Origin: Salinivirgaceae bacterium
GTDB lineage: Bacteria; Bacteroidota; Bacteroidia; Bacteroidales; Salinivirgaceae
Length of the DNA: 59,644 nt
Direction: 5' to 3'
NCBI GenBank assembly: GCA_028709085.1
Contig: JAQVXQ010000002.1
Coordinates: 1 to 59,644 of the forward strand
Shown: positions 17,821 to 25,430 of the stretch, piece after piece
Numbering within the stretch: position 1 is the first letter of the stretch
Layout of the letters: the number at the start of each line of letters is the position of its first letter
Notes under the pieces: generated by a model
Seen by the model: the letters and a program-made list of their open reading frames with translations, nothing else
The model's database searches: none
What the model was told of the DNA's origin: nothing
Program-made: the position numbers and the translations under genes

Positions 17821-18061
17821 AATTATGTGAATTTAAGAGTTGTTCCATGTGGTGAAATTCGATTTCCCTAATCGCTCAAAACTTTAAGGGTACTAAAATT
17901 ATGGTAAATATAGTAAAATCAATGTTGCGAAATTAAAAAAACATCATTTGTTGGTGCAACGCCATATTTCTGTTTTAATACAGAAATGATCGTAACCTAT
18001 TTTGTTTTAAATATATATATGTATAAAATAATCAAATTTACAACACAACAGTCATTTTTTA

Positions 18062-18148
18062 TTCCTTATTTTCAATTTCCCATTCTCCATTGTTAACTGT
18101 AAATTTTCCATTGTCATTTCTCCATTGTCAATTCTCCATTCCCAATTA
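18062..18148. repeat. Dispersed CATTGTCAATTCTC-type repeat, copy C1
   Basis: A run of related short units built from CCATT, GTCAATT and TTCTCCATT. The same vocabulary recurs at 20684-20740 and, inverted, at 23699-23724. The 3' end of the S24 repressor gene lies inside it, so that its last residues and stop codon are repeat-encoded. Confidence 0.75.
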
Positions 18149-18938
18149 CCTCTTTCCTTAGTTCCCTTAACTCGCCACGCATTTGCTCCATGGAAACAAA
18201 AAGACTCTCCATGTCGATCCCTTTCTCTGGAAATTTGTCGTTGATGACGTGGGTGAATTTCCAAATCTCACGAATATTCGATACCTGTAAATCGTACGGC
18301 TCAAACAACGGATTGAGTGAAATGAGCCGAATTTGCTGATTTTCGGAGAGGTTGTTCTCTACAATTTTAAACACAATTCCATCGTCAACGGTTAGGACAA
18401 TGCAGGGAGTTCCGTTCTTAATGCTGTTCCAGTCGACAACAAATTCTCCGGTAACCCACGAACCGTCGGGAATGGGCAACATGCTGTCGCCGGAAATCTG
18501 AAACGTGCGGTATTTCTTTTCACGATCCAAAAAGGGCAACCTGAAAATGGGTAGCTCGCTGATGTATTCCGGGTCGGCGTAACCTGCGGCATATCCGGCT
18601 TTGGCTTTCTCGGGAACAAGCTCAATATTCTCCTCGTTGTCTGATCCAACGGTGGTGGCCAGAATCCGGATACGGCTTCCATGCACAAACACATCGTTAC
18701 CGCGTTCAAGCTCGAAAAGTTGACTCTCGCGTAAAGGTGTTAAATCGACCCGAATAAGGGTGTCGATGGAGATTCCAAAATAGTCAGAAAAGGCTAATAA
18801 AACTGAAACTGAGGGCAAGGCTACACCATTTTCGTAGCCACTTAGAGTTGAGCGCTTCATTTCCAACGAAGTGGCAACATCATCTTGTGTGTGCCGTTGT
18901 CGCTTGCGCAAAAATTTGATGTTTGAACTAAAGAACAT
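18114..18938 (-). CDS. XRE-family HTH regulator with S24 (LexA/UmuD-type) self-cleavage domain
   Basis: A 274-residue repressor-like protein. Residues 1-60 form an HTH (NIKFLRKRQRHTQDDVATSL, then KRSTLSGYENGVALPS). A possible cleavage site, Ala-Gly, lies in AGYAAGYADPEY near residue 115. The S24 catalytic Ser lies in SGDSMLP (near 150) and the catalytic Lys in GIVFKIV (near 190). A C-terminal coiled-coil-like tail follows. By family precedent, DNA-damage-activated RecA triggers autocleavage and loss of DNA binding. It is divergent from dinB, with a palindrome between. The final ten or so residues (GNGELTMEK) are encoded by a dispersed repeat, so the native C-terminus has been altered. Confidence 0.85.
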   Translation of the reverse strand: MFFSSNIKFLRKRQRHTQDDVATSLEMKRSTLSGYENGVALPSVSVLLAFSDYFGISIDTLIRVDLTPLRESQLFELERGNDVFVHGSRIRILATTVGSDNEENIELVPEKAKAGYAAGYADPEYISELPIFRLPFLDREKKYRTFQISGDSMLPIPDGSWVTGEFVVDWNSIKNGTPCIVLTVDDGIVFKIVENNLSENQQIRLISLNPLFEPYDLQVSNIREIWKFTHVINDKFPEKGIDMESLFVSMEQMRGELRELRKEVIGNGELTMEK

Positions 18939-18990
18939 ACGTCAGATATTTGGATATCGGGTTTATAATTGATTATATTGTAGTCGGATA

Positions 18991-19011
18991 TTTGATTATA
19001 TTTTAATCAAA
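18991..19011. promoter_or_regulatory. Palindromic operator candidate of the S24 repressor
   Basis: Perfect 8-base arms TTTGATTA and TAATCAAA separated by TATTT. The left half plus flank, TTGATTATATT, is repeated 23 bases upstream at 18969-18979, giving a second half-site on nearly the same helix face. It lies in the intergenic region between the repressor and dinB start codons, where it could control both genes. Confidence 0.5.
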
Positions 19012-19052
19012 TGTAATATATTTTGACGGAAAATGCAAATTTTTTCATGTAA

Positions 19053-19072
19053 AGACACGATGCATCGTGTCT
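19053..19072. repeat. Perfect 20-bp palindrome, family A variant
   Basis: AGACACGATG followed by its exact reverse complement CATCGTGTCT. It resembles the GAGACGC-type hairpins after dinB and dnaE and lies in the dinB leader, 53 bases before the ATG, where it would form a stable RNA hairpin. Confidence 0.75.
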
Positions 19073-19124
19073 CATCAATAAACATACTGTCCACAATGAA
19101 TTGCCTATCAATAATATAAAAACC

Positions 19125-20288
19125 ATGCAACCCGAAAAATCACGATCCATAATGCACCTCGACCTCGATACCTTTTTTGTATCGGTGGAACGGTTGCGCA
19201 ACAGCACTCTGGAGGGAAAACCGCTTATTGTTGGTGGAGCATCGGACAGAGGTGTGGTGTCGGCATGCAGTTACGAAACCCGACAGTTTGGGGTTTACTC
19301 AGGCATGTCCATGAAAATGGCGCGCATACTGTGCCCAAATTCCATTGTCATTCAGGGCGATTTTGACCAATATGTCTATTATTCGCGCATGGTGACCGAT
19401 ATTATTGCCGAGCAGGCTCCCGTTTATGAAAAAATGTCCATCGACGAACATTATCTGGATCTTACGGGAATGGATCGGTTTTTTGGAACCCTGCAATGGG
19501 CTAAAGAGTTAAAGGCACGGATTATAAAAGAGTCGGGCCTTCCCATTTCCTACGGCTTGTCATTGAATAAAACGGTGGCTAAAATTGCTACTGGAGAGTC
19601 GAAACCCAACGGAGCGTTGTACGTTGAGGCTTCGAGGGTTACTCCATTTATGGATCCACTGTCGATTCGTAAAATTCCGGGCATTGGGGTCAAAAGTTTT
19701 CAAATGCTTCGGACCATGGGTGTCTCTTCGATTCTTAATTTACGAACCATTCCTCCCAATATGGTTGAACGCGTGTTGGGAAAAAGCGGCCTCGATGTAT
19801 GGAAAAAGGCCAATGGAATCGATACTACGCCGGTGAAACAATATACGGAGCGACAAAGCATCAGTTCCGAGCGCACATTTGAGCAAGATACCACCGATGT
19901 GGAGCGGTTACTTGATGTTTTGGTGGGAATGACCGAGAAGTTGGCCTTTGAGATGCGTCAGAAACACAAAGTCACATCGTGTGTGGCGGTTAAAATTCGT
20001 TACTCAAATTTCGACACCCACACCAAACAAGTTAAAATTGCTTATTCATCGTTCGACCACCTTTTGATTGACATTGTAAAGCAGCTTTTTGCCACGCTGT
20101 ACAATCGACGAATGTTAATACGACTCATTGGGGTTAAATTCAGTGATTTAGCTTATGGTTCACAACAACTTGATCTGTTTGACACCCAGATAAATAGGGC
20201 ATCGTTGTACCAAAATCTCGATAAATTGCGTGCAATCTATGGCGATCATATTGTACAGCGAGCATCGTGTTTAAAAGGAAGAAAGTAG
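19125..20288 (+). CDS. dinB: Y-family DNA polymerase (DinB/Pol IV type)
   Basis: A low-fidelity translesion polymerase of 387 residues from the ATG at 19125 (an upstream TTG is less likely). The catalytic acidic residues are present: DLDTFF near residue 14 and SIDEHYLD near 105-112, so unlike ImuB it should be active. The helix-hairpin-helix block IRKIPGIGVKSF and the little-finger domain follow. QLDLF near residue 348 is a sliding-clamp-binding motif. The TAG stop lies in the first bases of a family A dispersed repeat. It stands between a self-cleaving repressor and a C-family polymerase, the usual composition of an SOS mutagenesis cassette. Confidence 0.92.
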   Translation: MQPEKSRSIMHLDLDTFFVSVERLRNSTLEGKPLIVGGASDRGVVSACSYETRQFGVYSGMSMKMARILCPNSIVIQGDFDQYVYYSRMVTDIIAEQAPVYEKMSIDEHYLDLTGMDRFFGTLQWAKELKARIIKESGLPISYGLSLNKTVAKIATGESKPNGALYVEASRVTPFMDPLSIRKIPGIGVKSFQMLRTMGVSSILNLRTIPPNMVERVLGKSGLDVWKKANGIDTTPVKQYTERQSISSERTFEQDTTDVERLLDVLVGMTEKLAFEMRQKHKVTSCVAVKIRYSNFDTHTKQVKIAYSSFDHLLIDIVKQLFATLYNRRMLIRLIGVKFSDLAYGSQQLDLFDTQINRASLYQNLDKLRAIYGDHIVQRASCLKGRK

Positions 20289-20330
20289 AGACGCAATGTT
20301 TTGCGTCTTTGTAGAGACGTAATATTTTAA
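20285..20330. repeat. Dispersed family A repeat, two units (A2)
   Basis: GTAGAGACGCAATG-TTTTGCGTCTT (20285-20309) is a hairpin with GACGCAA/TTGCGTC arms, and a second unit, GTAGAGACGTAATATTTT, follows at once (20311-20328). The TAG of the first unit is the dinB stop codon. It may also act as a terminator hairpin. Confidence 0.85.
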
Positions 20331-20333
20331 ACA

Positions 20334-20411
20334 CCCTCCTGCACCTCTCAATCCCCTAAAGGGGAAGCCCGGCGCAGTTCCCTTTCGGGAAATAAAGGGT
20401 GAGCGGTGGCA
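20334..20411. repeat. Dispersed GC-rich family B repeat, copy B1
   Basis: Contains the core hairpin CCCCTAAAGGGG, then AAGCCCGGCGCAG, then TTCCCTTTCGGGAA and AAAGGGTGAGCGG. It is clearly related along its whole length to 20600-20680 and 23842-23921, all in the same orientation. Confidence 0.85.
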
Positions 20412-20599
20412 AAATAACGGTAACTAAACGATATTAACTCACAATTGATGAAAAAAGTTACATAGAGGTACACAGTCAGTTTTATATTGAAATTTGAATC
20501 AAAACAAACCTTATTCACGTTAGTAAAACCTTAGTAAAAAATGAATTATCATTACAAAATTGACCTTATTAATATCGGAAAGAATAAAGTTTCAAAACG

Positions 20600-20680
20600 C
20601 CCTCTCTTACCCCTCAGTCCCCATAAGGGTAAGCCCCAGTGCGTAGTTTCCTGCAGGGAAACAAAGGGTGAGCGGAGGTA
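20600..20680. repeat. Dispersed GC-rich family B repeat, copy B2
   Basis: Same layout as B1: CCCCTCAGTCCCCATAAGGG, then AAGCCCCAGTGCG, TTTCCTGCAGGGAAA and CAAAGGGTGAGCGG. It is about 190 bases downstream of B1 in direct orientation. Confidence 0.85.
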
Positions 20681-20683
20681 ATT

Positions 20684-20740
20684 TAATTCTCAACTGTCCA
20701 TTGTCAATTATCAATTCTCAACTGTCCACTTTCAACTAAT
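20684..20740. repeat. Dispersed family C repeat, copy C2
   Basis: Alternating units AATTCTCAACTGTCCA and TTGTCAATTATC. It lies directly upstream of the polymerase ATG (20744) and so occupies the place of the ribosome binding site and leader of that gene. Confidence 0.75.
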
Positions 20741-20743
20741 TCA

Positions 20744-23713
20744 ATGCTCCTCGCTTCCCACTCATATTTCAGCCTCCGCTACGGAGTTTTACCTCCCGAC
20801 CAACTGGTGCGTGCTGCGGCTCGATGTGGACATTCGGTGGTGGCACTTACTGACATCAACAACACAACCGGAATTCCTGATTTTGTGCGGGCTTGTCATC
20901 AATATAATATACATCCCATTGGTGGTATTGAGTTTCGCATTGGCGACAAAATCCTCTACACTGGAATTGCTCAAAATATGGATGGGTTCAGCAATCTTAA
21001 CCGATTTTTGTCCTTTCACAACATCAACCAAAAAACATTGCCCGATCGTGCTCCGGCGTTGGAAAATTGTTTGTGGCTCTATCCATTGCAGAGTTTTCCG
21101 GTACAACACACGGATAATGAATGGATTGGAATTCGCCTCACCGACCGAAGTAAACTCATTCGCGCAAGAAAAAAAACGCTCGACCGATGTGTAATTCAGC
21201 AACCGTTGACCTTTACCACTGAGTTGGGTTATCTGTTTCATCGACATCTGCGTGCCATTGAGCACAACACCTTGCTCTCGAAGGTTGACAACAGCATGAC
21301 CGCCGAGCCGCAGCAGGCGTTGCACACGCCACAAGCACTGAAAACTGCGTTTGAGCAGTGGCCACAAATCTACGCCAACACACAACGGCTTTTGTTACAG
21401 TGCTCGCTCGATTTTGATTTGCAGTCGCCCAAAAACCGTAAAACCTACACCGGAAATAGTCCCGACGATTACCGTTTGCTTCGAAAAATCGCTTGGGATG
21501 GATTTGCCTTGCGTTACGGAAAAGGGACAAAATATGGACACGAACGCATCGAAAAGGAGCTCGACACGATTTGCAATCTGGGCTTTGCTACTTACTTTTT
21601 AATTACTTGGGATATAATCAAATACAGCCTGTCGCAAGGTATTTATCATGTTGGACGAGGGAGCGGAGCCAATAGCATTGTGGCCTATTGTCTGAACATC
21701 ACCGATGTTGATCCCATTGAACTCGACCTCTATTTCGAGCGGTTTATTAATCCCAAACGTTCGTCGCCGCCTGATTTTGATATCGACTACTCATGGCGTG
21801 ACCGCGATCAGGTGACTGACTACATTTTCAAACGTTTTGGAAGCAGCCACACGGCGTTGCTGGGCGCTATGTCAACCTTTCAAACTAACGCTGCGGTGCG
21901 CGAGATATCGAAAGTGTATGGGTTGCCGAAAGGTGAAACTGATCTATTGCTGGATCATCCCAACGATCCGAAAAACAAAAATCCCATTGTCAACAAAATT
22001 CTGATGCTGGCAAAGCTCATGACCGACTTTCCCAATCTCCGCACCATTCATGCCGGCGGTGTGTTGATATCGGAACAACCCATTTTTGCATATACCGCAC
22101 TCGACATGCCTCCAAAAGGCTTTCCCACAACACAATGGGACATGTATGTTGCGGAGTCTATTGGGTTTGAAAAACTCGATATTTTGAGTCAACGGGGCAT
22201 TGGACATATCAACGAAAGTGTTGAGCTGATCAAATTGTCGCGCAACGAAGATGTCAATATCCACGATGTTCGAAGATTTAAGACTGACCCAAAAACCGTC
22301 GAGCTTCTCCGCAGTGGCGAAACCATCGGCTGTTTTTACATCGAAAGTCCAGCAATGCGTGGACTTCTGGATAAACTCCGATGCAGCGATTACATCACCT
22401 TGGTTGCGGCAAGCAGTATTATTCGACCCGGTGTTGCCAAATCGGGAATGATGAATGAATATATCAAACGATTCCACAACCCACAAGGATTCAAATACTT
22501 GCATCCAATTATCGAGCAGCAGTTGGCCGAAACCTATGGAATTATGGTTTATCAAGAAGATGTGTTGAAAGTGTGCCACCACTTTGCCGGACTCGACTTG
22601 GCTGATGCCGATGTTCTGCGCCGTATCATGAGTGGAAAACATCGAAAAAAGGATGATATTGAGCGTATTACAAAACGATTTTTTGACAACTGCCGTCAGC
22701 GTGGTTATCCCGATGATATTGTAAACGAGCTGTGGCGACAGATTGCTTCGTTTGCCGGATACTCATTTTCAAAAGCGCACTCGGCATCCTATGCCGTGGA
22801 GAGTTTTCAGAGTCTCTACCTAAAGGCACACTATCCGCTGGAATTTATTGTGGCGGTGATTAACAATTTTGGAGGATTCTACCGCACTTGGGTTTACTTT
22901 CACGAAGCTAGGCGATTGGGAGCCGAAATTGAACTTCCATGCGTAAATCGAAGTAAAAACAATACCTCGCTGAATGGAAAATCTCTTTTTATTGGTTTGG
23001 GATTGATTGAATCACTTAATGCAAACACTGTTCACCAAATTATTGACGAACGGGCAAAAAATGGGGCTTTTAAAAGTCTTTCTAATTTTACCGGACGAGT
23101 TTCTATTGGAATTATGCAACTGCGAATGTTGATTCGTGTTGGCGCATTTCGGTTTTTGAAGCAGAGTAAAAGTAGTTTGTTGTGGGAGGCGCACATGTTG
23201 TGCAGCAAAGCCAAACCAGAGCAGAGTTCGCCACGATTGTTTGAAATCGAAGAACCTAAATTCAATGTTCCCTCAATGACCGATTCGCCCATAGAGAATG
23301 CTTACGACGAAATTGAGTTATTGGGTTTTCCCGTTTCGCTATCCTATTTTGATTTGCTACAAACCCGTTTTCGTGGCAATCTGGATATAAATACATTGGC
23401 ACAACAAAAGGGAAAAACGGTAAAGTTGACCGTGTTGCTGGTGACCATAAAATATGTGTGGACATCCAAGAAAGAACTCATGCACTTTGGAACATTCATT
23501 ACGCCATCGGGACATTTTATTGACACGGTACATTTCTCCGATTCGCTGAAAAGTTACCCTTTTACCGGACAGGGTGTCTATTTGATTGAAGGAAAGGTTT
23601 CTATGGAGTTTGGACACCCTTCAATAGAGGTGGAAAAGATGGCACGCCTGCCATTTCAGCCCGACCCTCGGAACGAAAAACAGAGGCATAGCTGTGTGTC
23701 AGTTGAGAATTGA
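20744..23713 (+). CDS. Short C-family DNA polymerase (DnaE-like, mutagenesis-cassette type)
   Basis: A 989-residue DNA polymerase III alpha-type protein, shorter than replicative DnaE (about 1160). An N-terminal PHP domain is present but degenerate (LLASHSYFSLRYG lacks the first His of the HxH; LTDINNTTG). The catalytic palm has VGRGSGANS near residue 304 and PPDFDID near 341-347, so polymerase activity should be intact. The fingers/clamp-binding region follows, and an OB fold occupies the last ~110 residues (VKLTVLLVTIKYVWTSK). A tau-binding C-terminal domain is absent. Together with the repressor and dinB it forms a damage-tolerance cassette. Its last residues and TGA stop lie in a dispersed repeat. 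Its base composition is visibly more GC-rich than that of its neighbours. Confidence 0.88.
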   Translation: MLLASHSYFSLRYGVLPPDQLVRAAARCGHSVVALTDINNTTGIPDFVRACHQYNIHPIGGIEFRIGDKILYTGIAQNMDGFSNLNRFLSFHNINQKTLPDRAPALENCLWLYPLQSFPVQHTDNEWIGIRLTDRSKLIRARKKTLDRCVIQQPLTFTTELGYLFHRHLRAIEHNTLLSKVDNSMTAEPQQALHTPQALKTAFEQWPQIYANTQRLLLQCSLDFDLQSPKNRKTYTGNSPDDYRLLRKIAWDGFALRYGKGTKYGHERIEKELDTICNLGFATYFLITWDIIKYSLSQGIYHVGRGSGANSIVAYCLNITDVDPIELDLYFERFINPKRSSPPDFDIDYSWRDRDQVTDYIFKRFGSSHTALLGAMSTFQTNAAVREISKVYGLPKGETDLLLDHPNDPKNKNPIVNKILMLAKLMTDFPNLRTIHAGGVLISEQPIFAYTALDMPPKGFPTTQWDMYVAESIGFEKLDILSQRGIGHINESVELIKLSRNEDVNIHDVRRFKTDPKTVELLRSGETIGCFYIESPAMRGLLDKLRCSDYITLVAASSIIRPGVAKSGMMNEYIKRFHNPQGFKYLHPIIEQQLAETYGIMVYQEDVLKVCHHFAGLDLADADVLRRIMSGKHRKKDDIERITKRFFDNCRQRGYPDDIVNELWRQIASFAGYSFSKAHSASYAVESFQSLYLKAHYPLEFIVAVINNFGGFYRTWVYFHEARRLGAEIELPCVNRSKNNTSLNGKSLFIGLGLIESLNANTVHQIIDERAKNGAFKSLSNFTGRVSIGIMQLRMLIRVGAFRFLKQSKSSLLWEAHMLCSKAKPEQSSPRLFEIEEPKFNVPSMTDSPIENAYDEIELLGFPVSLSYFDLLQTRFRGNLDINTLAQQKGKTVKLTVLLVTIKYVWTSKKELMHFGTFITPSGHFIDTVHFSDSLKSYPFTGQGVYLIEGKVSMEFGHPSIEVEKMARLPFQPDPRNEKQRHSCVSVEN

Positions 23714-23724
23714 CAATTAACAAA
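23699..23724. repeat. Dispersed family C repeat, copy C3 (inverted)
   Basis: CAGTTGAGAATTGACAATT is the reverse complement of the vocabulary of C2 (AATTGTCAATTCTCAACTG). The TGA in GAATTGACAA is the stop codon of the dnaE-like gene, whose last residues (SVEN) are read from the repeat. Confidence 0.75.
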
Positions 23725-23738
23725 GGTTGGATTTTTCC

Positions 23739-23789
23739 GTAGAGACGCAATGCCTTGCGTCTCTGTATAGACGTAATATTTTGCGTCTT
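23739..23789. repeat. Dispersed family A repeat, two units (A3)
   Basis: GTAGAGACGCAATG-CCTTGCGTCTCT (23739-23764) followed by GTATAGACGTAATA-TTTTGCGTCTT (23765-23789). The pair is arranged as in A2, followed about 50 bases later by a family B copy, as A2 is by B1. Confidence 0.85.
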
Positions 23790-23841
23790 TTTTCTTTGCG
23801 AATCTTTGCGGAACTCTTTTTTATAAATTAGTTGCACAATT

Positions 23842-23921
23842 TCCTCCCGCACCCCTCAGTCCCCTAAAGGGGAAGTCCAGCGCGCGGTTCCCTTCAGGGA
23901 ATCAAAGGGTGTGTGATGGCG
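23842..23921. repeat. Dispersed GC-rich family B repeat, copy B3
   Basis: Same layout and orientation as B1 and B2 (CCCCTCAGTCCCCTAAAGGGG, then GGTTCCCTTCAGGGAA and CAAAGGGTG). The 3' end of the minus-strand iron-sulfur protein gene runs into it: the stop is the complement of TCA in GATTC-side CAAAGGG. Confidence 0.85.
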
Positions 23922-25035
23922 GAATATTGACATCCCGCAGTGTCGCACTACATACAACTTTCGATGGATTACGTTTCGACAAACGGAAAAACCCAATACT
24001 GTTTTTTGGGCAGGCATCGATACATTCGCCACACATTATGCACTCTTCGTTATTGAGAATGCTCATGTTTTCTTTGCGAGTTATCGCTTTTGCGTTGCAT
24101 GCTTTACTGCATTGTGTACAACTAATGCAACCGCCTTTCATTCCCAGTACACTTGCTCCGGGAATCTTTTCAATCCAGCCTAAAACTAACCCAACAGGAC
24201 ATACTGCCCGGCAAAATGGACGATACGAAACAAGAGAGGTCAACAATAATAATCCAACTAAAACAGCACTCAAAATCTCAAAATTATAGGCCAACATCAT
24301 CTGAAAGATCGACAAAAACGGGTCAATGGAACACCAAAATATCTTTTGCTGAACCAACAATTGAATCACCAGTACAATGAAAAAGAGATATTGCAGAACT
24401 TTCATGATTCTTACTGCTTTGATGCTCGTAAAAACCGATAGTCGTCCTGGATGATAGAGCAACTCTTGCAGTGCTCCTAAGTGGCAAATCCAGCCGCAAA
24501 AAACGCGTCCGAAAAGGTAGGTAATGGGAATTAAGCTTAAAAACCAGACTATGCTAATCCAATGAAATTCAACTCCGGCAAACAGCAAGACGGTATTTGC
24601 GAACGACGAGATTACGCATGGACATGAGCCTCTGTAAAATCCAAGGAAAACAATAGAAGCCAATAAGAATGGAATTCGGAACTTCCGAGTAGTCGGATTT
24701 CGCACTAAAAATCCGGCAACGACTGTGGCGCCCAAAATGCCCAATATCCACCAAAACGATGATGTAAATAGGGTATTCTCTTCAATCTGCGCATTACAGC
24801 AAGTCGATTCTGAGCGTAATGATTTATCGCTCCAAGTTGTTGTATCCGTGCTTTCGAATTCAGCATTTGCATCAAATTCCTTAAACTCACCTAATTCATC
24901 ATCAATGTTAGCGGTACTATCGGGTTCAAAGTCGTATTTATATTCAGTACCATAACCAACAATGTTTGTGGTTAAACAAAGAATAAAAATAATTGGCGCA
25001 ATTAAATTGGAAAAGGTGCGAAATGCCATTTTCAT
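23902..25035 (-). CDS. NapH/NosR-like polytopic membrane protein with two 4Fe-4S clusters
   Basis: A 377-residue inner-membrane protein. After a signal/anchor segment (about 10-28) comes an acidic, low-complexity periplasmic stretch with a CC pair (near residue 78), then about five membrane segments. Conserved Cys motifs are SCPCV and CGWICHLGALQ (the usual CGWxCP has His here), CRAVCPVG, then a ferredoxin domain CISCTQCSKAC and CIMCGECIDACP. Such proteins pass electrons from quinol or to a periplasmic reductase or maturation factor. A partner reductase is not in the window. The last few residues (PPSHTL) are read from a family B repeat, so the C-terminus is altered. A small exported protein is encoded 35 bases upstream. 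Confidence 0.85.
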   Translation of the reverse strand: MKMAFRTFSNLIAPIIFILCLTTNIVGYGTEYKYDFEPDSTANIDDELGEFKEFDANAEFESTDTTTWSDKSLRSESTCCNAQIEENTLFTSSFWWILGILGATVVAGFLVRNPTTRKFRIPFLLASIVFLGFYRGSCPCVISSFANTVLLFAGVEFHWISIVWFLSLIPITYLFGRVFCGWICHLGALQELLYHPGRLSVFTSIKAVRIMKVLQYLFFIVLVIQLLVQQKIFWCSIDPFLSIFQMMLAYNFEILSAVLVGLLLLTSLVSYRPFCRAVCPVGLVLGWIEKIPGASVLGMKGGCISCTQCSKACNAKAITRKENMSILNNEECIMCGECIDACPKNSIGFFRLSKRNPSKVVCSATLRDVNIPPSHTL

Positions 25036-25070
25036 GATAACTAAAAGTGTGAATTAAAGGGGTAATATTT

Positions 25071-25430
25071 TTAGAGTTTAAACAATGCCGTTGATGACCC
25101 TCCACCCCGTTTGCATGTTCGGTAAACTTTTACAGATGCTGTGCTTTGAGTCTCTAAAATTTTAATTTTGAGTTTTCGTTCCCAAATGCCGGGCGAGGTC
25201 TCTTTCCAATCGGTTCCGGCAACAATTTTTAGTCCATCGTTCTTATATTGTGTTCTTTTTATTTCGACCAAACAATTTTTGTGAATAAGCACAACTTTAA
25301 TCTTTACAATAGCTTCGTCACCAACCTTATATATAGGTTTTTTGTTTTCTATTGTCGTTGTAATATTGCATGCTAAAACGGATAGTGTTGTAAAAAGGGT
25401 TATCGCAAGAAGGGAGATAAAACGTTTCAT
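25071..25430 (-). CDS. Small exported protein of unknown function
   Basis: A 119-residue protein with a signal peptide (residues 1-19); SVLAC at its end could be a lipobox, making it a lipoprotein with Cys 21. The mature part has a beta-rich pattern (YKVGDEAIVKIKVVLIHKNC, WERKLKIKILETQSTASVKV) and two further Cys (KNCLVEIK and RTCKRGGG). It is 35 bases upstream of the NapH-like gene on the same strand and is probably co-transcribed. A role as a periplasmic partner of that electron carrier is inference only. I do not recognise the family. Confidence 0.7.
   Translation of the reverse strand: MKRFISLLAITLFTTLSVLACNITTTIENKKPIYKVGDEAIVKIKVVLIHKNCLVEIKRTQYKNDGLKIVAGTDWKETSPGIWERKLKIKILETQSTASVKVYRTCKRGGGSSTALFKL

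Larger units (their letters stand above)
20289..20743. other. Repeat-filled intergenic region between dinB and the dnaE-like gene
   Basis: 455 bases with no gene. In order it contains family A units, family B copy B1, about 190 bases of AT-rich unique sequence, family B copy B2, and family C copy C2, which runs almost up to the ATG of the polymerase gene. Confidence 0.7.

Noticed and set aside
18052..18264. 70-codon minus-strand reading frame at the end of the repressor gene
   Set aside because: Mostly repeat C and the repressor 3' end in another frame; repetitive peptide (TMEN units) with no independent support.
21944..22642. 232-codon minus-strand reading frame inside the dnaE-like gene
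   Set aside because: Antisense to a well-conserved polymerase; long because of that gene's higher GC content; no protein-family features.
18062..23921. CRISPR array or insertion sequence in the repeat-rich block
   Set aside because: Repeats are few, irregularly spaced and of three kinds, there are no uniform spacers, no cas or transposase genes and no target-site duplications that I can see.
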